Below are positions 54,633 through 63,994 of a DNA stretch of 64,000 nucleotides, piece by piece. The stretch lies in the NCBI RefSeq assembly GCF_003989825.1, contig NZ_RZHE01000004.1:266717-330716 (forward strand). Reading direction: 5' to 3'. This DNA is from Vreelandella populi (GTDB lineage: Bacteria; Pseudomonadota; Gammaproteobacteria; Pseudomonadales; Halomonadaceae). How positions within the stretch are numbered: position 1 is the first letter of the stretch; each line of letters opens with the position of its first letter. The notes beneath the pieces were generated by a model that did not search any database, was not told the DNA's origin, and saw only the letters and a list, made by a program, of their open reading frames with translations. A program made the position numbers and the translations under genes.

Positions 54633-56552
54633 TCAATCACCCGCAGCCATGGCTTCAAGTTCCATCCAGCGCTCCATAGTGGCTTCCAGCGTGTGTTGAA
54701 CGCCTTCTAACGCCTGCAGTTTGGCCGTCACCGTCGAGGTGTCTTGCTGATAAAAAGCTGGATCGCCAATCTCCTGCTCAAGCGCTTCTACTTCGCTTTC
54801 CAGACGCTCAATTTCACCGGGTAGTGCATCCAGCTCGCGCTGCAATTTATAAGACAGCTTGGCCGTCTTTTTAACCGGCATGGCCGCGGGTGTTTCGGCT
54901 ACCTGCTTGGGCGCCTGCGAAGTGGGTTCGGTTTTCTGCCTTGCCGCCCCTTCCCAAGGCGCCGGTGGAAGCGTACCCCCTTGACGAATCCAATCGGTAT
55001 AGCCGCCTACATACTCCCGTACCTTACCTTCACCTTCAAAGGCCAGCATGCTGGTCACTACGTTATCCATGAAGGTTCGGTCGTGAGAAACCAGCAGCAG
55101 CGTGCCGTCAAAGTCGAGCAGCAGCTCTTCAAGCAGCTCCAGGGTTTCCATATCCAGATCGTTGGTCGGCTCATCGAGTACCAACACATTGGCCGGCTGG
55201 GTAAACAGCTTGGCCAACAGCAAACGATTGGACTCACCACCCGAGAGCGCTTTCACCGGCTGTCGCACACGTTCAGGGGTAAACAGGAAGTCTTGCAGGT
55301 AGCTCATCACATGGCGGTCCTTGCCGCCAACGCTTACCCGGTCGCTGCCCTGAGCCACGTTGTCATAAACCGTTTTTTCCAGCTCCAGTCCGGCACGAAG
55401 CTGGTCGAAGTAGGCCACTTTGAGGTTGGTGCCCAGCTGTACGCCACCTTCGGTTGGCTCAAGTTGGCCAAGCAAAATTTTCAATAGCGTCGTCTTGCCC
55501 GCCCCGTTACGCCCCAAAAAGCCGATACGATCACCCCGCATGACTTCAAGGTTGACGTTGTCCAGAATCACGTCATTGCCAAACCGCTGGGTAACTCCTT
55601 TAAGTTCAACGACCCGCTTGCCGGTACGCTCACCGCGATCCACCGTCAGGTTAGCTGTGCCTTGGCGCTCGCGTCGCTGGCTGCGCTCGTTACGCATGGC
55701 TTCAAGTGCGCGAACGCGGCCCTCATTACGGGTACGCCGCGCCTTGACACCTTGACGTATCCAGGCCTCTTCCTGCGCCAGCTTTTTATCAAACTCGGCG
55801 TTCTCCCGCGCTTCGACTTCAAGCTCATGTTGCTTGCGGGCCTGATACTCTTCGTACTTACCGGGATAGCGACCCAGCTGGCCACGATCCAGTTCCAGAA
55901 TATTGGTCGCCAGCTTGGATAGAAATGCTCGGTCGTGGGTAATCAGCAGCACCGCGCCGTTAAACGCCAACAGCTGTTCTTCAAGCCAGGCAATCGTGTC
56001 TAGATCCAGGTGGTTGGTCGGCTCATCGAGCAATAACAAATCCGGCTCGGAGACTAATGCGCGAGCCAACGCCACACGACGACGCCAGCCACCGGAAAGT
56101 GAGTTCATCTCAGCGGCGGGCGGCAAACCAAGGCGAGTAAGCACTGTGTCGATACGCTGATGAAACGACCAGCCATCGATAGCTTCCAGCCGCGTTTGCA
56201 GGGTTGCCATGCGGTCCATGTCGGGGTCGGGATCATTGATCAAATGATCGTATTCTGAGAGCAGCTCGCCTGCCTCCGGCAACCCCTGGGCCACCATATC
56301 AAAAATCGTCATGCCCGATGATTCAGGCAGTTCCTGCGCCAAGACACCGATTTTCAGACCCGGTGCACGCCAAATGGAGCCGTCATCAGGGAGGATATCC
56401 CCAGCTACCAGTTTCAGCAGGGTGGACTTGCCGGTGCCGTTGCGCCCGACCAGCGCCAGCCGCTCGCCTTTTTCAACTGTCAGGTCAGCGCGATTGAGCA
56501 GTACATGGGTGCCGTAGGCGAGTTGCAGCTGTTCGAGTCGTAACAGGGTCAC
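54633..56552 (-). CDS. uup: ABC-F family ATPase, Uup type
   Basis: A 639-residue soluble protein with two ABC ATPase domains: Walker A at 36-44 (GRNGTGKST), LSGGWRRRVALARAL, LLLDEPTNHLD; second GRNGAGKTT, LSGGESNRLLLAKL, VLDEPTNDLD. A Uup-type C-terminal coiled coil (LSYKLQRELDALPGEIERLE to the end) follows. Uup acts on ribosomes and DNA-related structures and is not a transporter. Single gene. Confidence 0.93.
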   Translation of the reverse strand: MTLLRLEQLQLAYGTHVLLNRADLTVEKGERLALVGRNGTGKSTLLKLVAGDILPDDGSIWRAPGLKIGVLAQELPESSGMTIFDMVAQGLPEAGELLSEYDHLINDPDPDMDRMATLQTRLEAIDGWSFHQRIDTVLTRLGLPPAAEMNSLSGGWRRRVALARALVSEPDLLLLDEPTNHLDLDTIAWLEEQLLAFNGAVLLITHDRAFLSKLATNILELDRGQLGRYPGKYEEYQARKQHELEVEARENAEFDKKLAQEEAWIRQGVKARRTRNEGRVRALEAMRNERSQRRERQGTANLTVDRGERTGKRVVELKGVTQRFGNDVILDNVNLEVMRGDRIGFLGRNGAGKTTLLKILLGQLEPTEGGVQLGTNLKVAYFDQLRAGLELEKTVYDNVAQGSDRVSVGGKDRHVMSYLQDFLFTPERVRQPVKALSGGESNRLLLAKLFTQPANVLVLDEPTNDLDMETLELLEELLLDFDGTLLLVSHDRTFMDNVVTSMLAFEGEGKVREYVGGYTDWIRQGGTLPPAPWEGAARQKTEPTSQAPKQVAETPAAMPVKKTAKLSYKLQRELDALPGEIERLESEVEALEQEIGDPAFYQQDTSTVTAKLQALEGVQHTLEATMERWMELEAMAAGD

Positions 56553-56697
56553 GCGGTGTCCTCCTTAATCGTGAGGCGCACAGTGTAACGCATGCGCCCT
56601 CTAACCGTATGATCCTTTCATATCTACACCGCTTGTTAGTAGCTGCTTGCGCTTGGCGGTACAATAGCGTTTTGCCATTCCGATTAAGGGGTGATGT

Positions 56698-57549
56698 TTG
56701 GCTTCATCAACTGCTGATAACGTTTTACCTGAAGCGCTTCAGTTTCATTCGGCCTCGCCGCTGGTGGATATTGGCGCTAATTTGACGCACGAAAGCTTTG
56801 ATCGCGATCTTGGTGATGTCATTACGCGCGCTCAGGCCGCACAGGTCAAAACACTGATCGTGACCGGCACGGACTTGGCCCATGCCGAGCAGGCGGTAAA
56901 CCTTGCAAAGCAATACCCAGGCTTGTATGCAACGGCGGGCGTTCATCCGCACGATGCAAGCGGCTGGAATGCCGAACTGGCGCTCAAGATGAAGGCACTG
57001 CATGCGTTACCCCAGGTCGTTGCCGTGGGCGAGTGCGGGCTGGATTTTAATCGCAACTTTTCCACGCCAGCCGAGCAGGAGCATGCGTTTGAAGCGCAGC
57101 TGGCGCTGGCCGTGGAAAGTGGTCTGCCGCTTTTTTTACACGAGCGTGATGCAGGCGTGCGAATGCGCGAGATACTCACCGTCTGGCGCGATGATATTAG
57201 CGACGCTGTCGTGCACTGTTTTACCGCTGACCGCGATACGCTGCACGGCTATCTTGATCTGGATATGCATATTGGCCTGACCGGCTGGATTTGCGACGAG
57301 CGTCGCGGCCATCATTTGCGCCCATTGGTTAAAGATATTCCGCTGGAGCGGTTGATGGTGGAAACCGACTGCCCTTACCTGCTGCCACGCAACCTGCCAG
57401 CTAAGCTAAAGGGGCGCCGCCATGAGCCAGCACTTCTACCGTGGATCGTAAAAGAAATTGCCCAGTGGCGCGGCATCAGCGAAGCTGAACTAGGCAGTGC
57501 CACGACACGAACTGCACAGCGTTTTTTCCGCCTGCCCACAGAATCTTGA
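56698..57549 (+). CDS. tatD: TatD family DNase
   Basis: A 283-residue metal-dependent nuclease. Metal motifs: DIGANLTHESF (the TatD form without the first HxH), GECGLDFNR, FLHERDA, VHCFTAD and ETDCPYL. TTG 56698 is the likely start: AAGGGG is at 6 bases and an in-frame TGA lies just upstream. It precedes the exonuclease-fold gene by 13 bp, so they are probably co-transcribed. Confidence 0.95.
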   Translation: MASSTADNVLPEALQFHSASPLVDIGANLTHESFDRDLGDVITRAQAAQVKTLIVTGTDLAHAEQAVNLAKQYPGLYATAGVHPHDASGWNAELALKMKALHALPQVVAVGECGLDFNRNFSTPAEQEHAFEAQLALAVESGLPLFLHERDAGVRMREILTVWRDDISDAVVHCFTADRDTLHGYLDLDMHIGLTGWICDERRGHHLRPLVKDIPLERLMVETDCPYLLPRNLPAKLKGRRHEPALLPWIVKEIAQWRGISEAELGSATTRTAQRFFRLPTES

Positions 57550-57562
57550 AAGGAGTACGAGC

Positions 57563-58042
57563 GTGGCTGATTACCCAGGATTTATTGCCATTGAAACGGG
57601 CGAAGACGACGGCCTTCCCCTCGCCATTGCTTGGTCACTGCCCGATGGGCGCGTAAAGGAAACCTTGATTCAACCAGACGACAGCTGGATCAAGGAAGAT
57701 ACCAATGCCATGGGCGCTTATAGCATCGAGGAGCTTGAGAGCCTGGGTGTTAGCCCTCTTGAGGTAATTCGCGAGCTCGAGAACGACCACTTTTCGGCAA
57801 CGCTTTACACAAGTGATAACGGCGATGAAGAAGCCGCACTTGCAAGGCTGTTTGATACTTATGGGCTGGACCCATTTGTCGAGCTAGCCCCTGCCCCGGT
57901 GCTCTACCCTTCTCTTGAGCCGGGCGAATGGCATCGCCAGCGACGCGAGACCTTCAGCGAGCTGGGCCTGGAACCCATGCGCCCAGAGCATGAGCTTGAA
58001 GTCATGCTTTCCTTGCACCAGCGTTTGACCGATACGGATTAA
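57563..58042 (+). CDS. Degenerate DEDD exonuclease-fold protein
   Basis: A 159-residue protein that follows the pattern of small 3'-5' exonuclease-like (RNase H fold) proteins: FIAIETGEDDGLPLAIAWSL, IQPDDSW, YSIEELESLGVSPLEVIREL, and LYTSDNGDEEAALARLFDTYG. The first catalytic motif, normally DxE, reads A-I-E, and the last HxxxxD motif is also altered, so it may be inactive. GTG 57563 has AAAGGAG upstream. It overlaps the convergent epmC stop by 4 bp. The fold call is by pattern. Confidence 0.65.
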   Translation: MADYPGFIAIETGEDDGLPLAIAWSLPDGRVKETLIQPDDSWIKEDTNAMGAYSIEELESLGVSPLEVIRELENDHFSATLYTSDNGDEEAALARLFDTYGLDPFVELAPAPVLYPSLEPGEWHRQRRETFSELGLEPMRPEHELEVMLSLHQRLTDTD

Positions 58043-58623
58043 GCATTAACAGCCACAGGCGCTTGCTCCAAGACCGTCTGGCCTTGGGCAATCGCAGCGG
58101 CAAGTGACTCTTTACGCTGATAAAACGACGTCAACGCCACGTAAAGGGCGTTGGCGCGCGTGGGCAGGCCTTCTCGCAAATAACGCTGCTTGCGAGCGTT
58201 TACCTTCTCGGCAAATGCGGCACGATCCACTTCAACATCGCCCCCCAGGTTGTCCACGCTGACATGAAAGGTACGCCCACACGCTTCAGCAAACAGTGAT
58301 TCCAACGCCTGAGGGGAAATTTCGGCTTGCTCAAAAGCGCTTTGCTCCTGGGCATTGCGCCCATCGGGCAAATACCAGTAGCCATAGTCTTCCAGCTGAC
58401 GGCGCTTGGTACCTGCAATACACCAGTGGCTGATTTCATGCAGGGCGCTGGCGTAAAACCCCCGCGCAAAGATGATTTGATGATAAGGCGTTTGTTCATC
58501 AACAGGCTGATAAAGGGGTTCATCCTTACCGCGCACTAACCGGGTTTGGTAGCGCGGCATAAAAATGCCATCAAAGAGTGCCGTAATGTCTTCAAGCAAC
58601 CACTTGTCTTGTGTGTGAACCAC
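58039..58623 (-). CDS. epmC: Elongation factor P hydroxylase
   Basis: A 194-residue YfcM/EpmC enzyme that hydroxylates the modified Lys of elongation factor P. Marks are IIFARGFYASALHEISHWCI, GYWYLPDGRNAQEQSAFE and VSVDNLGGDVE. The HExxH-like His/Glu pair binds metal. No epmA/epmB or efp lies in the window. Confidence 0.94.
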   Translation of the reverse strand: MVHTQDKWLLEDITALFDGIFMPRYQTRLVRGKDEPLYQPVDEQTPYHQIIFARGFYASALHEISHWCIAGTKRRQLEDYGYWYLPDGRNAQEQSAFEQAEISPQALESLFAEACGRTFHVSVDNLGGDVEVDRAAFAEKVNARKQRYLREGLPTRANALYVALTSFYQRKESLAAAIAQGQTVLEQAPVAVNA

Positions 58624-58747
58624 AATATCCTCGTTATTTAAGCCCTTTTTGCCTAGTATAACGGCCCTCGTTAGGTAGGCTGAAGTCTAAACGGCAAAAA
58701 CCAGCGAGTCCTGCTAATCTAGCGGCGTTTTACAGCTTACTTTACTG

Positions 58748-60181
58748 ATGGAGAGCCTTTCCTTGGCCCGCTTTGCTAACGACATCAAAACCACTTATTG
58801 GCCCGAAACTCGTGCCTTGATTGCCTTGGCGCTGCCCATTTGTGGCGCGCAGCTCGCCCAGGCGGGCATGGGGGTAGTCGATGTCATGATGACGGGACGC
58901 TTTAACGCTACGTCGCTGGCAGCGGTATCCGTGGGTACAAGCTTATGGGCACCGCTGATGCTCTTCATGACGGGTACACTCATGGGGCTTACGCCGATTG
59001 TGGCGTATCATCTCGGCGGGCAGCGCAACGATGCCATTCGCCCAGCAGTACATCAGGGATTATGGGTAGCTTTAGTACTGGGCATTATCGCCGCGATTCT
59101 GCTTAGAACCAGCGTCATGCCCATTTTCGAATTAATGGATGTACCGGCTCAAGTTGCTCAGGATTCAGCGGCCTATCTTTCCGCTGTGGCGTTCGGCATG
59201 CCCGGTATTGCGCTTTTTCAGGCATTACGTGCTTTTTCGGATGGCATGAATCATACGCGGCCATCGCTGTGGATCAGTGTCATTGGCCTTCTTGTGAATA
59301 TTCCAGCTAACTATTTGCTGATTTACGGCGGCGATGGACTGGTTGGCCTGCTGGGCAGCGGCGTGCCTGATAGCCTGCAGCAAATTCCGGCTATGGGCGC
59401 CTTTGGCTGCGGTATCGCGACCGCTATCTCCATGTGGACCATGATGTTCACCATGCTCCTGTATACCCGCCGTGGACGTGCTTATAAAAACGTGTCTCTA
59501 TGGCATCGCTTTACTCCTCCACAGCTGGTAGGCATTAAAGAACTTATCTTTGTGGGTATGCCGATTGGCGTGGCCATTTTTGTTGAGGTTACCCTTTTCA
59601 CTTTAATCGCCTTATTTATCGCAAGCTTAGGAGAGGTAACCGTAGGGGCTCACCAAATCGCGCTAAGCTACACCTCTATTTTGTTTATGTTGCCGCTTTC
59701 ATTAAGCATGGCGCTGACAGTTCGCGTAGGTAATACATTGGGCCGGCATCGCCCGTTCCTGGCCCGTCAGGTCGCGTGGAATGGCGTCGTGGTAAGTGTG
59801 CTCATTGCGGCCTTCAACAGTCTCTTTTTGTGGATAACGGCAAAGCCGGTGATTGCCCTGTATACCTCGAACTCAGAGATACAGGCGCTCGCGCTTTCCA
59901 TCGTGGCGTTAGCGGTTATCTTCCAGCTGTCCGATTCGCTTCAGGTAAACCTGGCTGGCGCTCTACGAGGCTATAAGGACACCCGCATCGTGATGGTTAT
60001 TACCGTACTTTCCTATTGGATCGTGGGTCTGGGCGGCGGGCATTGGCTGGGAACTCATGGCATCAACGGTGTGTCTGAACCGCTCGGGGTTCACGGGTAC
60101 TGGATCGGTTTGATTGCCGGATTAAGCACTGCAACAGTTCTACTCGGTTGGCGTTTAAAATGGATTAGTCGACAGGAGTAA
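58748..60181 (+). CDS. norM: MATE-family multidrug efflux pump
   Basis: A 477-residue inner-membrane pump with 12 helices in two repeats. It shows the NorM type: ALALPICGAQLAQAGMGVVD, VMMTGRFNATSLAAVSVGTS, PLMLFMTGTLMGLTPIVAYH, and SMALTVRVGNTLGRHRP in the second half. It exports cationic drugs with Na+ or H+. The start is uncertain: ATG 58748 lacks a ribosome site, while TTG 58763 has GGAGAG 7 bases upstream. It is followed 3 bp later by the DUF3080 gene. Confidence 0.93.
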   Translation: MESLSLARFANDIKTTYWPETRALIALALPICGAQLAQAGMGVVDVMMTGRFNATSLAAVSVGTSLWAPLMLFMTGTLMGLTPIVAYHLGGQRNDAIRPAVHQGLWVALVLGIIAAILLRTSVMPIFELMDVPAQVAQDSAAYLSAVAFGMPGIALFQALRAFSDGMNHTRPSLWISVIGLLVNIPANYLLIYGGDGLVGLLGSGVPDSLQQIPAMGAFGCGIATAISMWTMMFTMLLYTRRGRAYKNVSLWHRFTPPQLVGIKELIFVGMPIGVAIFVEVTLFTLIALFIASLGEVTVGAHQIALSYTSILFMLPLSLSMALTVRVGNTLGRHRPFLARQVAWNGVVVSVLIAAFNSLFLWITAKPVIALYTSNSEIQALALSIVALAVIFQLSDSLQVNLAGALRGYKDTRIVMVITVLSYWIVGLGGGHWLGTHGINGVSEPLGVHGYWIGLIAGLSTATVLLGWRLKWISRQE

Positions 60182-60184
60182 TAG

Positions 60185-61186
60185 ATGCCTTACGCAATGA
60201 GGGCGCTGGGTTTGTTTACGCTCAGTACAAGCATGCTGTTAGCTGGCTGCCGAGGAAATAACGCCGAACAGCCCTGGATTGCGTATCATCAGCAGCTGTC
60301 AGAAGACTTCTCTTCATCGCTAATTGAGCGCGCCGACATTGAGAATATTGGCGCATTCCCAGAGCAGCGTGAAAGACTTATCCCCGTGGCAGAAACACGC
60401 GATGGCATGCTCAATATCTATGCGCTGCGCGAATGTCAGATTACCTCCCTGATTGCCGCGCGCAACAATCAACTGGGCCGTGTTGCCCCGCCCAGCCAGC
60501 ACTGGCTTTATGAACGCGAGCTGTGGCAGCGTTTGAATGCCTGTTGGAACAGCGGCATTCCGGATAGCCTAAGCCCTGAAAATCGCGAGCGCTTTGAGCA
60601 GTTGATGCAGCTGAAAACCGCACAGCTGCCTGCCGTTAGCTGGAACGCGATTTTTGATTCCGAGGAGTGGGTCAAGAGCTTTTCTCGAGCAAGCTACGCC
60701 CAGGATTTTCGTCACGTTCCAGATATGGACCAGTCGCTCGCCGCTGCAAACTATTTACAGCAGATGGTAGATGCCCAGTTCAGCCAAGCATGGAAGCAGG
60801 ACTCTTCTCGCCTGGAAAATCACCTTAAAAATCTTTACAAGCGCCCGCTAACCGCTGAAATACTGCGCACCTTACAGCTGGCTACCCAGCGTTTGAATGA
60901 AGCCAGTGGCTACCTAGCCGCCCATGAGGCTGCAGCTGAAACCTGTCTGTCTGCCTGGAATAGTAGCAGCGAGCTTGACGACTTCGAGCATAGCGCCCAC
61001 AAGTGGCTGACGGTCATAAACAGGTTAATTACCAGCCAGCCTGTTGAACCACCCGAGGCAGTTCGCGCTTACCAAGCGCGTTGGCTTTCACTTGATAGTC
61101 AACAGGCCCCATGGCAGCAATTTCTTGAAGCTAAAGCAGCTCATGAAGCACTTAGGCAAGAGCACCCAGCTTGTACAGGCAATTAA
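60185..61186 (+). CDS. DUF3080 family lipoprotein
   Basis: A 333-residue lipoprotein (signal peptide with lipobox MLLAGC) of the DUF3080 family, mostly helical, function unknown. It begins 3 bp after the MATE gene with AGGAG upstream, so they are co-transcribed; a link to efflux is only positional. Confidence 0.88.
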   Translation: MPYAMRALGLFTLSTSMLLAGCRGNNAEQPWIAYHQQLSEDFSSSLIERADIENIGAFPEQRERLIPVAETRDGMLNIYALRECQITSLIAARNNQLGRVAPPSQHWLYERELWQRLNACWNSGIPDSLSPENRERFEQLMQLKTAQLPAVSWNAIFDSEEWVKSFSRASYAQDFRHVPDMDQSLAAANYLQQMVDAQFSQAWKQDSSRLENHLKNLYKRPLTAEILRTLQLATQRLNEASGYLAAHEAAAETCLSAWNSSSELDDFEHSAHKWLTVINRLITSQPVEPPEAVRAYQARWLSLDSQQAPWQQFLEAKAAHEALRQEHPACTGN

Positions 61187-61298
61187 AAATTCGCCAACCT
61201 CTTAACCTTGCGGGCAACCTGTGCTATTGGTGAACTATGCAGCAGGCATTATTCACTATTTGCCAATGTCATGACCACGCAGCACAAGGAGGGACATT

Positions 61299-61994
61299 AT
61301 GGGCACATCCCAGTCACCCCGCTCTGCCCAGGTCATCGACCTGGACGCCATGCGTCAGCGTCAGCAGGCGCAAAAACACTTGGTTCGTTTAGCCCCCGAG
61401 CTAGATGGACTCGAAATGGTGTACCGGCTCGCTGCGAGCCCCGATACTTATTACGGTATGCCAATTCTGGCCTGGGGGTTACGAGAAGATGGTAATGTTG
61501 TTGGGTTGGTACCGTGGATGGAAACCCTGACCGCTTGTCATGACGTGAATAGCCAGGATAATGGCTATTTTATTGGCTATCGCGACCCGGAAACAGAAGA
61601 GATTTTCGACACGCCGCCTGATCATAAATACTATGAGCTAACCGCCGCCGCCGATTACTTTGAGTACGAAGCCTCTGGTGAAGTAACGCTTATTCAACAA
61701 CTCCCCGATACGCTAGGTACACATGCACTTTGCATGAACCATCCCAACGCGCCTTGGCAGATGAAACCGGTATACGGGTGGCGTTTATATAGCGATGGAT
61801 CGATTGATGCCCTGCTAGCTGATGAAGAAAAGGCCACAATGACGCCAATTCTACTTGGCGACAAATGTCTTTATAGCGCTCGCTCCTGCCACAAAAGCAT
61901 ATATTTCTTTCAGCGCCATATTGCCAATCGTATTCTGGAAGAAGATCCTGCCACCCTTGAGGCGCTCGCCATGATGGTGGTGCCCAGCGAATGA
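61299..61994 (+). CDS. Uncharacterised conserved-looking protein
   Basis: A 231-residue cytoplasmic protein I do not recognise. Aromatic- and Asp-rich (PDTYYGMPILAWGL, NGYFIGYRDPETEEIFDTPP, DHKYYELTAAADYFEYEASG), probably mixed alpha/beta. No signal peptide or metal motif. AAGGAGGG before the ATG is a very strong ribosome site. Confidence 0.75.
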   Translation: MGTSQSPRSAQVIDLDAMRQRQQAQKHLVRLAPELDGLEMVYRLAASPDTYYGMPILAWGLREDGNVVGLVPWMETLTACHDVNSQDNGYFIGYRDPETEEIFDTPPDHKYYELTAAADYFEYEASGEVTLIQQLPDTLGTHALCMNHPNAPWQMKPVYGWRLYSDGSIDALLADEEKATMTPILLGDKCLYSARSCHKSIYFFQRHIANRILEEDPATLEALAMMVVPSE

Positions 61995-62085
61995 GTTGCT
62001 AGCCACAATACTGGTTTACCAGAATGAAACCTGCGTGAGGCGATACTCTATTAGTCGACTTTAGCCAAACGCAGGCTCTACAACA

Positions 62086-62337
62086 TTAAGCTAAACGTAT
62101 AAAGTAAACATAGCTGTCGGCTAACTCGCTCTGTTGAATAAGCTCATGCCCCAGGAATTGGCAAAATTTGGGTACATCGCGGGTGGTCGCCGGATCAGTT
62201 GCAACGACCTTGAGAACCTGGCCAGAGCGCATATCGCGCACCTTGTTATGCATTAGCATGATGGGCTCAGGGCAATACAGCCCACTAGTATCCAGCAGAG
62301 TATCGTGGTGAGGTAAGGCGTCAGTAGTGTCAGCCAT
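62086..62337 (-). CDS. tusA: TusA-family sulfur carrier
   Basis: An 83-residue sulfur-transfer protein. The active Cys22 is in GLYCPEPIM. TusA accepts persulfide sulfur from a desulfurase for tRNA 2-thiolation and other uses. It is divergent from the next gene with only 29 bp between starts. Confidence 0.95.
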   Translation of the reverse strand: MADTTDALPHHDTLLDTSGLYCPEPIMLMHNKVRDMRSGQVLKVVATDPATTRDVPKFCQFLGHELIQQSELADSYVYFIRLA

Positions 62338-62366
62338 TCATATTCTCGGTTTAGGAAATAGATAGC

Positions 62367-62654
62367 ATGATTAAAGTTATCATCGAACGACGTATTATGC
62401 CCGGCCTCGAAGATGAGTATGAACTTGCCGCACGCGAAGCGATGCGTATTTCTTTAGGCATCAGAGGCTTCATTGGCGGTGAAACGCTGGTACGGCTTGG
62501 GCATACCGATCGTCGCTTGATGATTACCAAATGGCGCGACTTACGCGCCTGGAAAGAGTGGCACGCCAGTGAAGCACGTGCCAGTGCCATGCAACGTATC
62601 TTACCGTTATTAACTGAAGACGAAACCATCCAAATCTACGAAGCTGGCTACTGA
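62367..62654 (+). CDS. ABM-type (antibiotic biosynthesis monooxygenase) fold protein
   Basis: A 95-residue dimeric alpha/beta-barrel-type protein: IKVIIERRIMPGLEDEYELA, RGFIGGETLVRLG and ITKWRDLRAWKEWHAS are the ABM pattern. Substrate unknown; members can be oxygenases or heme-degrading. Weak AGGAAA upstream. It converges on rlmM with 4 bp between stops. Confidence 0.9.
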   Translation: MIKVIIERRIMPGLEDEYELAAREAMRISLGIRGFIGGETLVRLGHTDRRLMITKWRDLRAWKEWHASEARASAMQRILPLLTEDETIQIYEAGY

Positions 62655-62658
62655 TCTT

Positions 62659-63729
62659 TTAGTGTGCCAATCTAACGTGTACGGTTACTTCTTCACGATC
62701 ATGATAAAGATGCCTGCACGTTATTTTGGCGCGCACACCAGCATTTTCAAGCGCATCTTCCAGGCTCGTCAGGCAGCGCATTACTTCATCCCACCGCTTT
62801 TTCATGGGCAGCTTCAGATTAAAAATGGCTTCCCGGCACCATTTACGGGTTAGCCAGCGCTCTACCATTGCCAAAACGCGGACGGGCTTGTCTACGATAT
62901 CGCATACTAACCAATCCAGCCGTTGAGGCGGCTCCCAGGTAAACCCATCTTCTTTTAGATGATCGATCTGGCCGGTCGACATTAACTGCTTATCCATTGG
63001 CCCATTATCGATGGCATATACGTACATGCCACGTTGCACCAATTGCCACGTCCAGCCGCCAGGTGCTGCCCCTAGATCTGCCGCCTGCATATGGTCACTC
63101 AGGCGATCGTCCCACTCTTCACGCGGAATAAATTCGTGCCATGCCTCTTCAAGCTTAAGCGTAGAACGGCTTGGCGCACGCGTTGGGAAGCGCAACCGGC
63201 GAATCCCGTTCAGTAATTCACTACGGTTACCCGGAAAACTCATCCCCAGCTGAACACGATCACCATCGGTCCAGAAGATATGCAACCGCCGCGCACCGGC
63301 TTTGCCCCGCAGTGCACCACGTTTCTTCAACATGCTTTGCAGCGGTTTGGTAAGCGCTTTAATCAGCCCAGCCAACGCTTTGCCATCATTGGTATCGGGC
63401 GTTTCATGCCAGATTTCTTCAAAGCTCCAACGGCTGGCTTTTACCTGCTCGAGAATCGCGGTAAGACGATCATCTCGCGATAGGGTAAGCGCAGGCAAGG
63501 CGGCAAGACTTTGACGGGCAAAAATCAACTTATTGAAGGCCGCTTGCCGATGTAGATCATTAATGGGTTCGTCGTCTGTTCGCATAAGGCTCACCCATCC
63601 TTCCCCATAAGCGGGATTGCAGGGCACGTCGTGGCGGTTGGCATGATGCTGCATTTCTGCCAATGCATCATTTTCAAAACCCGGACGGCAGTAGACTAGC
63701 CACGACGTAGGTACCGTTTCACTCACCAT
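62659..63729 (-). CDS. rlmM: 23S rRNA C2498 2'-O-methyltransferase
   Basis: A 356-residue methyltransferase methylating C2498 of 23S rRNA. An N-terminal THUMP-like region (about 1-180) precedes the SAM-binding fold (ADLGAAPGGWTWQLV, VYAIDNGPM, WLVCDIVDKP). The Lys of KLPMKKRW fits the K-D-K-E catalytic set. GAGGTGAA precedes the ATG. It lies directly behind an rRNA operon on the same strand. Confidence 0.95.
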   Translation of the reverse strand: MVSETVPTSWLVYCRPGFENDALAEMQHHANRHDVPCNPAYGEGWVSLMRTDDEPINDLHRQAAFNKLIFARQSLAALPALTLSRDDRLTAILEQVKASRWSFEEIWHETPDTNDGKALAGLIKALTKPLQSMLKKRGALRGKAGARRLHIFWTDGDRVQLGMSFPGNRSELLNGIRRLRFPTRAPSRSTLKLEEAWHEFIPREEWDDRLSDHMQAADLGAAPGGWTWQLVQRGMYVYAIDNGPMDKQLMSTGQIDHLKEDGFTWEPPQRLDWLVCDIVDKPVRVLAMVERWLTRKWCREAIFNLKLPMKKRWDEVMRCLTSLEDALENAGVRAKITCRHLYHDREEVTVHVRLAH

Positions 63730-63833
63730 TTCACCTCATTTGCGCCCAACACATTAAGCCAAAGTCGCCTAATGTACTCATTGGGGACGCATCATAGCAT
63801 TTATCCAGCGCTATTTAATTTGTTCGTCCAAAC

Positions 63834-63867
63834 AAAAAGCCCCGAACACAGTGTGCTCGGGGCTTTT
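63834..63867 (-). terminator. rRNA operon terminator
   Basis: A perfect 9-bp stem (AAGCCCCGA with TCGGGGCTT) with an 11-base loop, followed on the minus strand by T-rich sequence, about 10 bp after the 5S 3' end. Confidence 0.88.
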
Positions 63868-63876
63868 CTTAATAAG

Positions 63877-63994
63877 TGCCTGACGATGACCTACTCTCGC
63901 ATGGGGAGACCCCACACTACCATCGGCGCTAAGCGGTTTCACTACTGAGTTCGGCAAGGGATCAGGTGGTTCACGCTCGCTATGGTCGTCAGGC
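63877..63994 (-). rRNA. rrf: 5S ribosomal RNA
   Basis: Read on the minus strand it starts GCCTGACGACCATAGCG and ends GTCATCGTCAGGCA, the closing stem of 5S. The internal CCGAACTCAGTAGTGAAAC and GATGGTAGTGTGGGGTCTCC blocks are diagnostic. It is the last gene of an rRNA operon whose 16S and 23S genes lie beyond the right edge. Confidence 0.97.
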
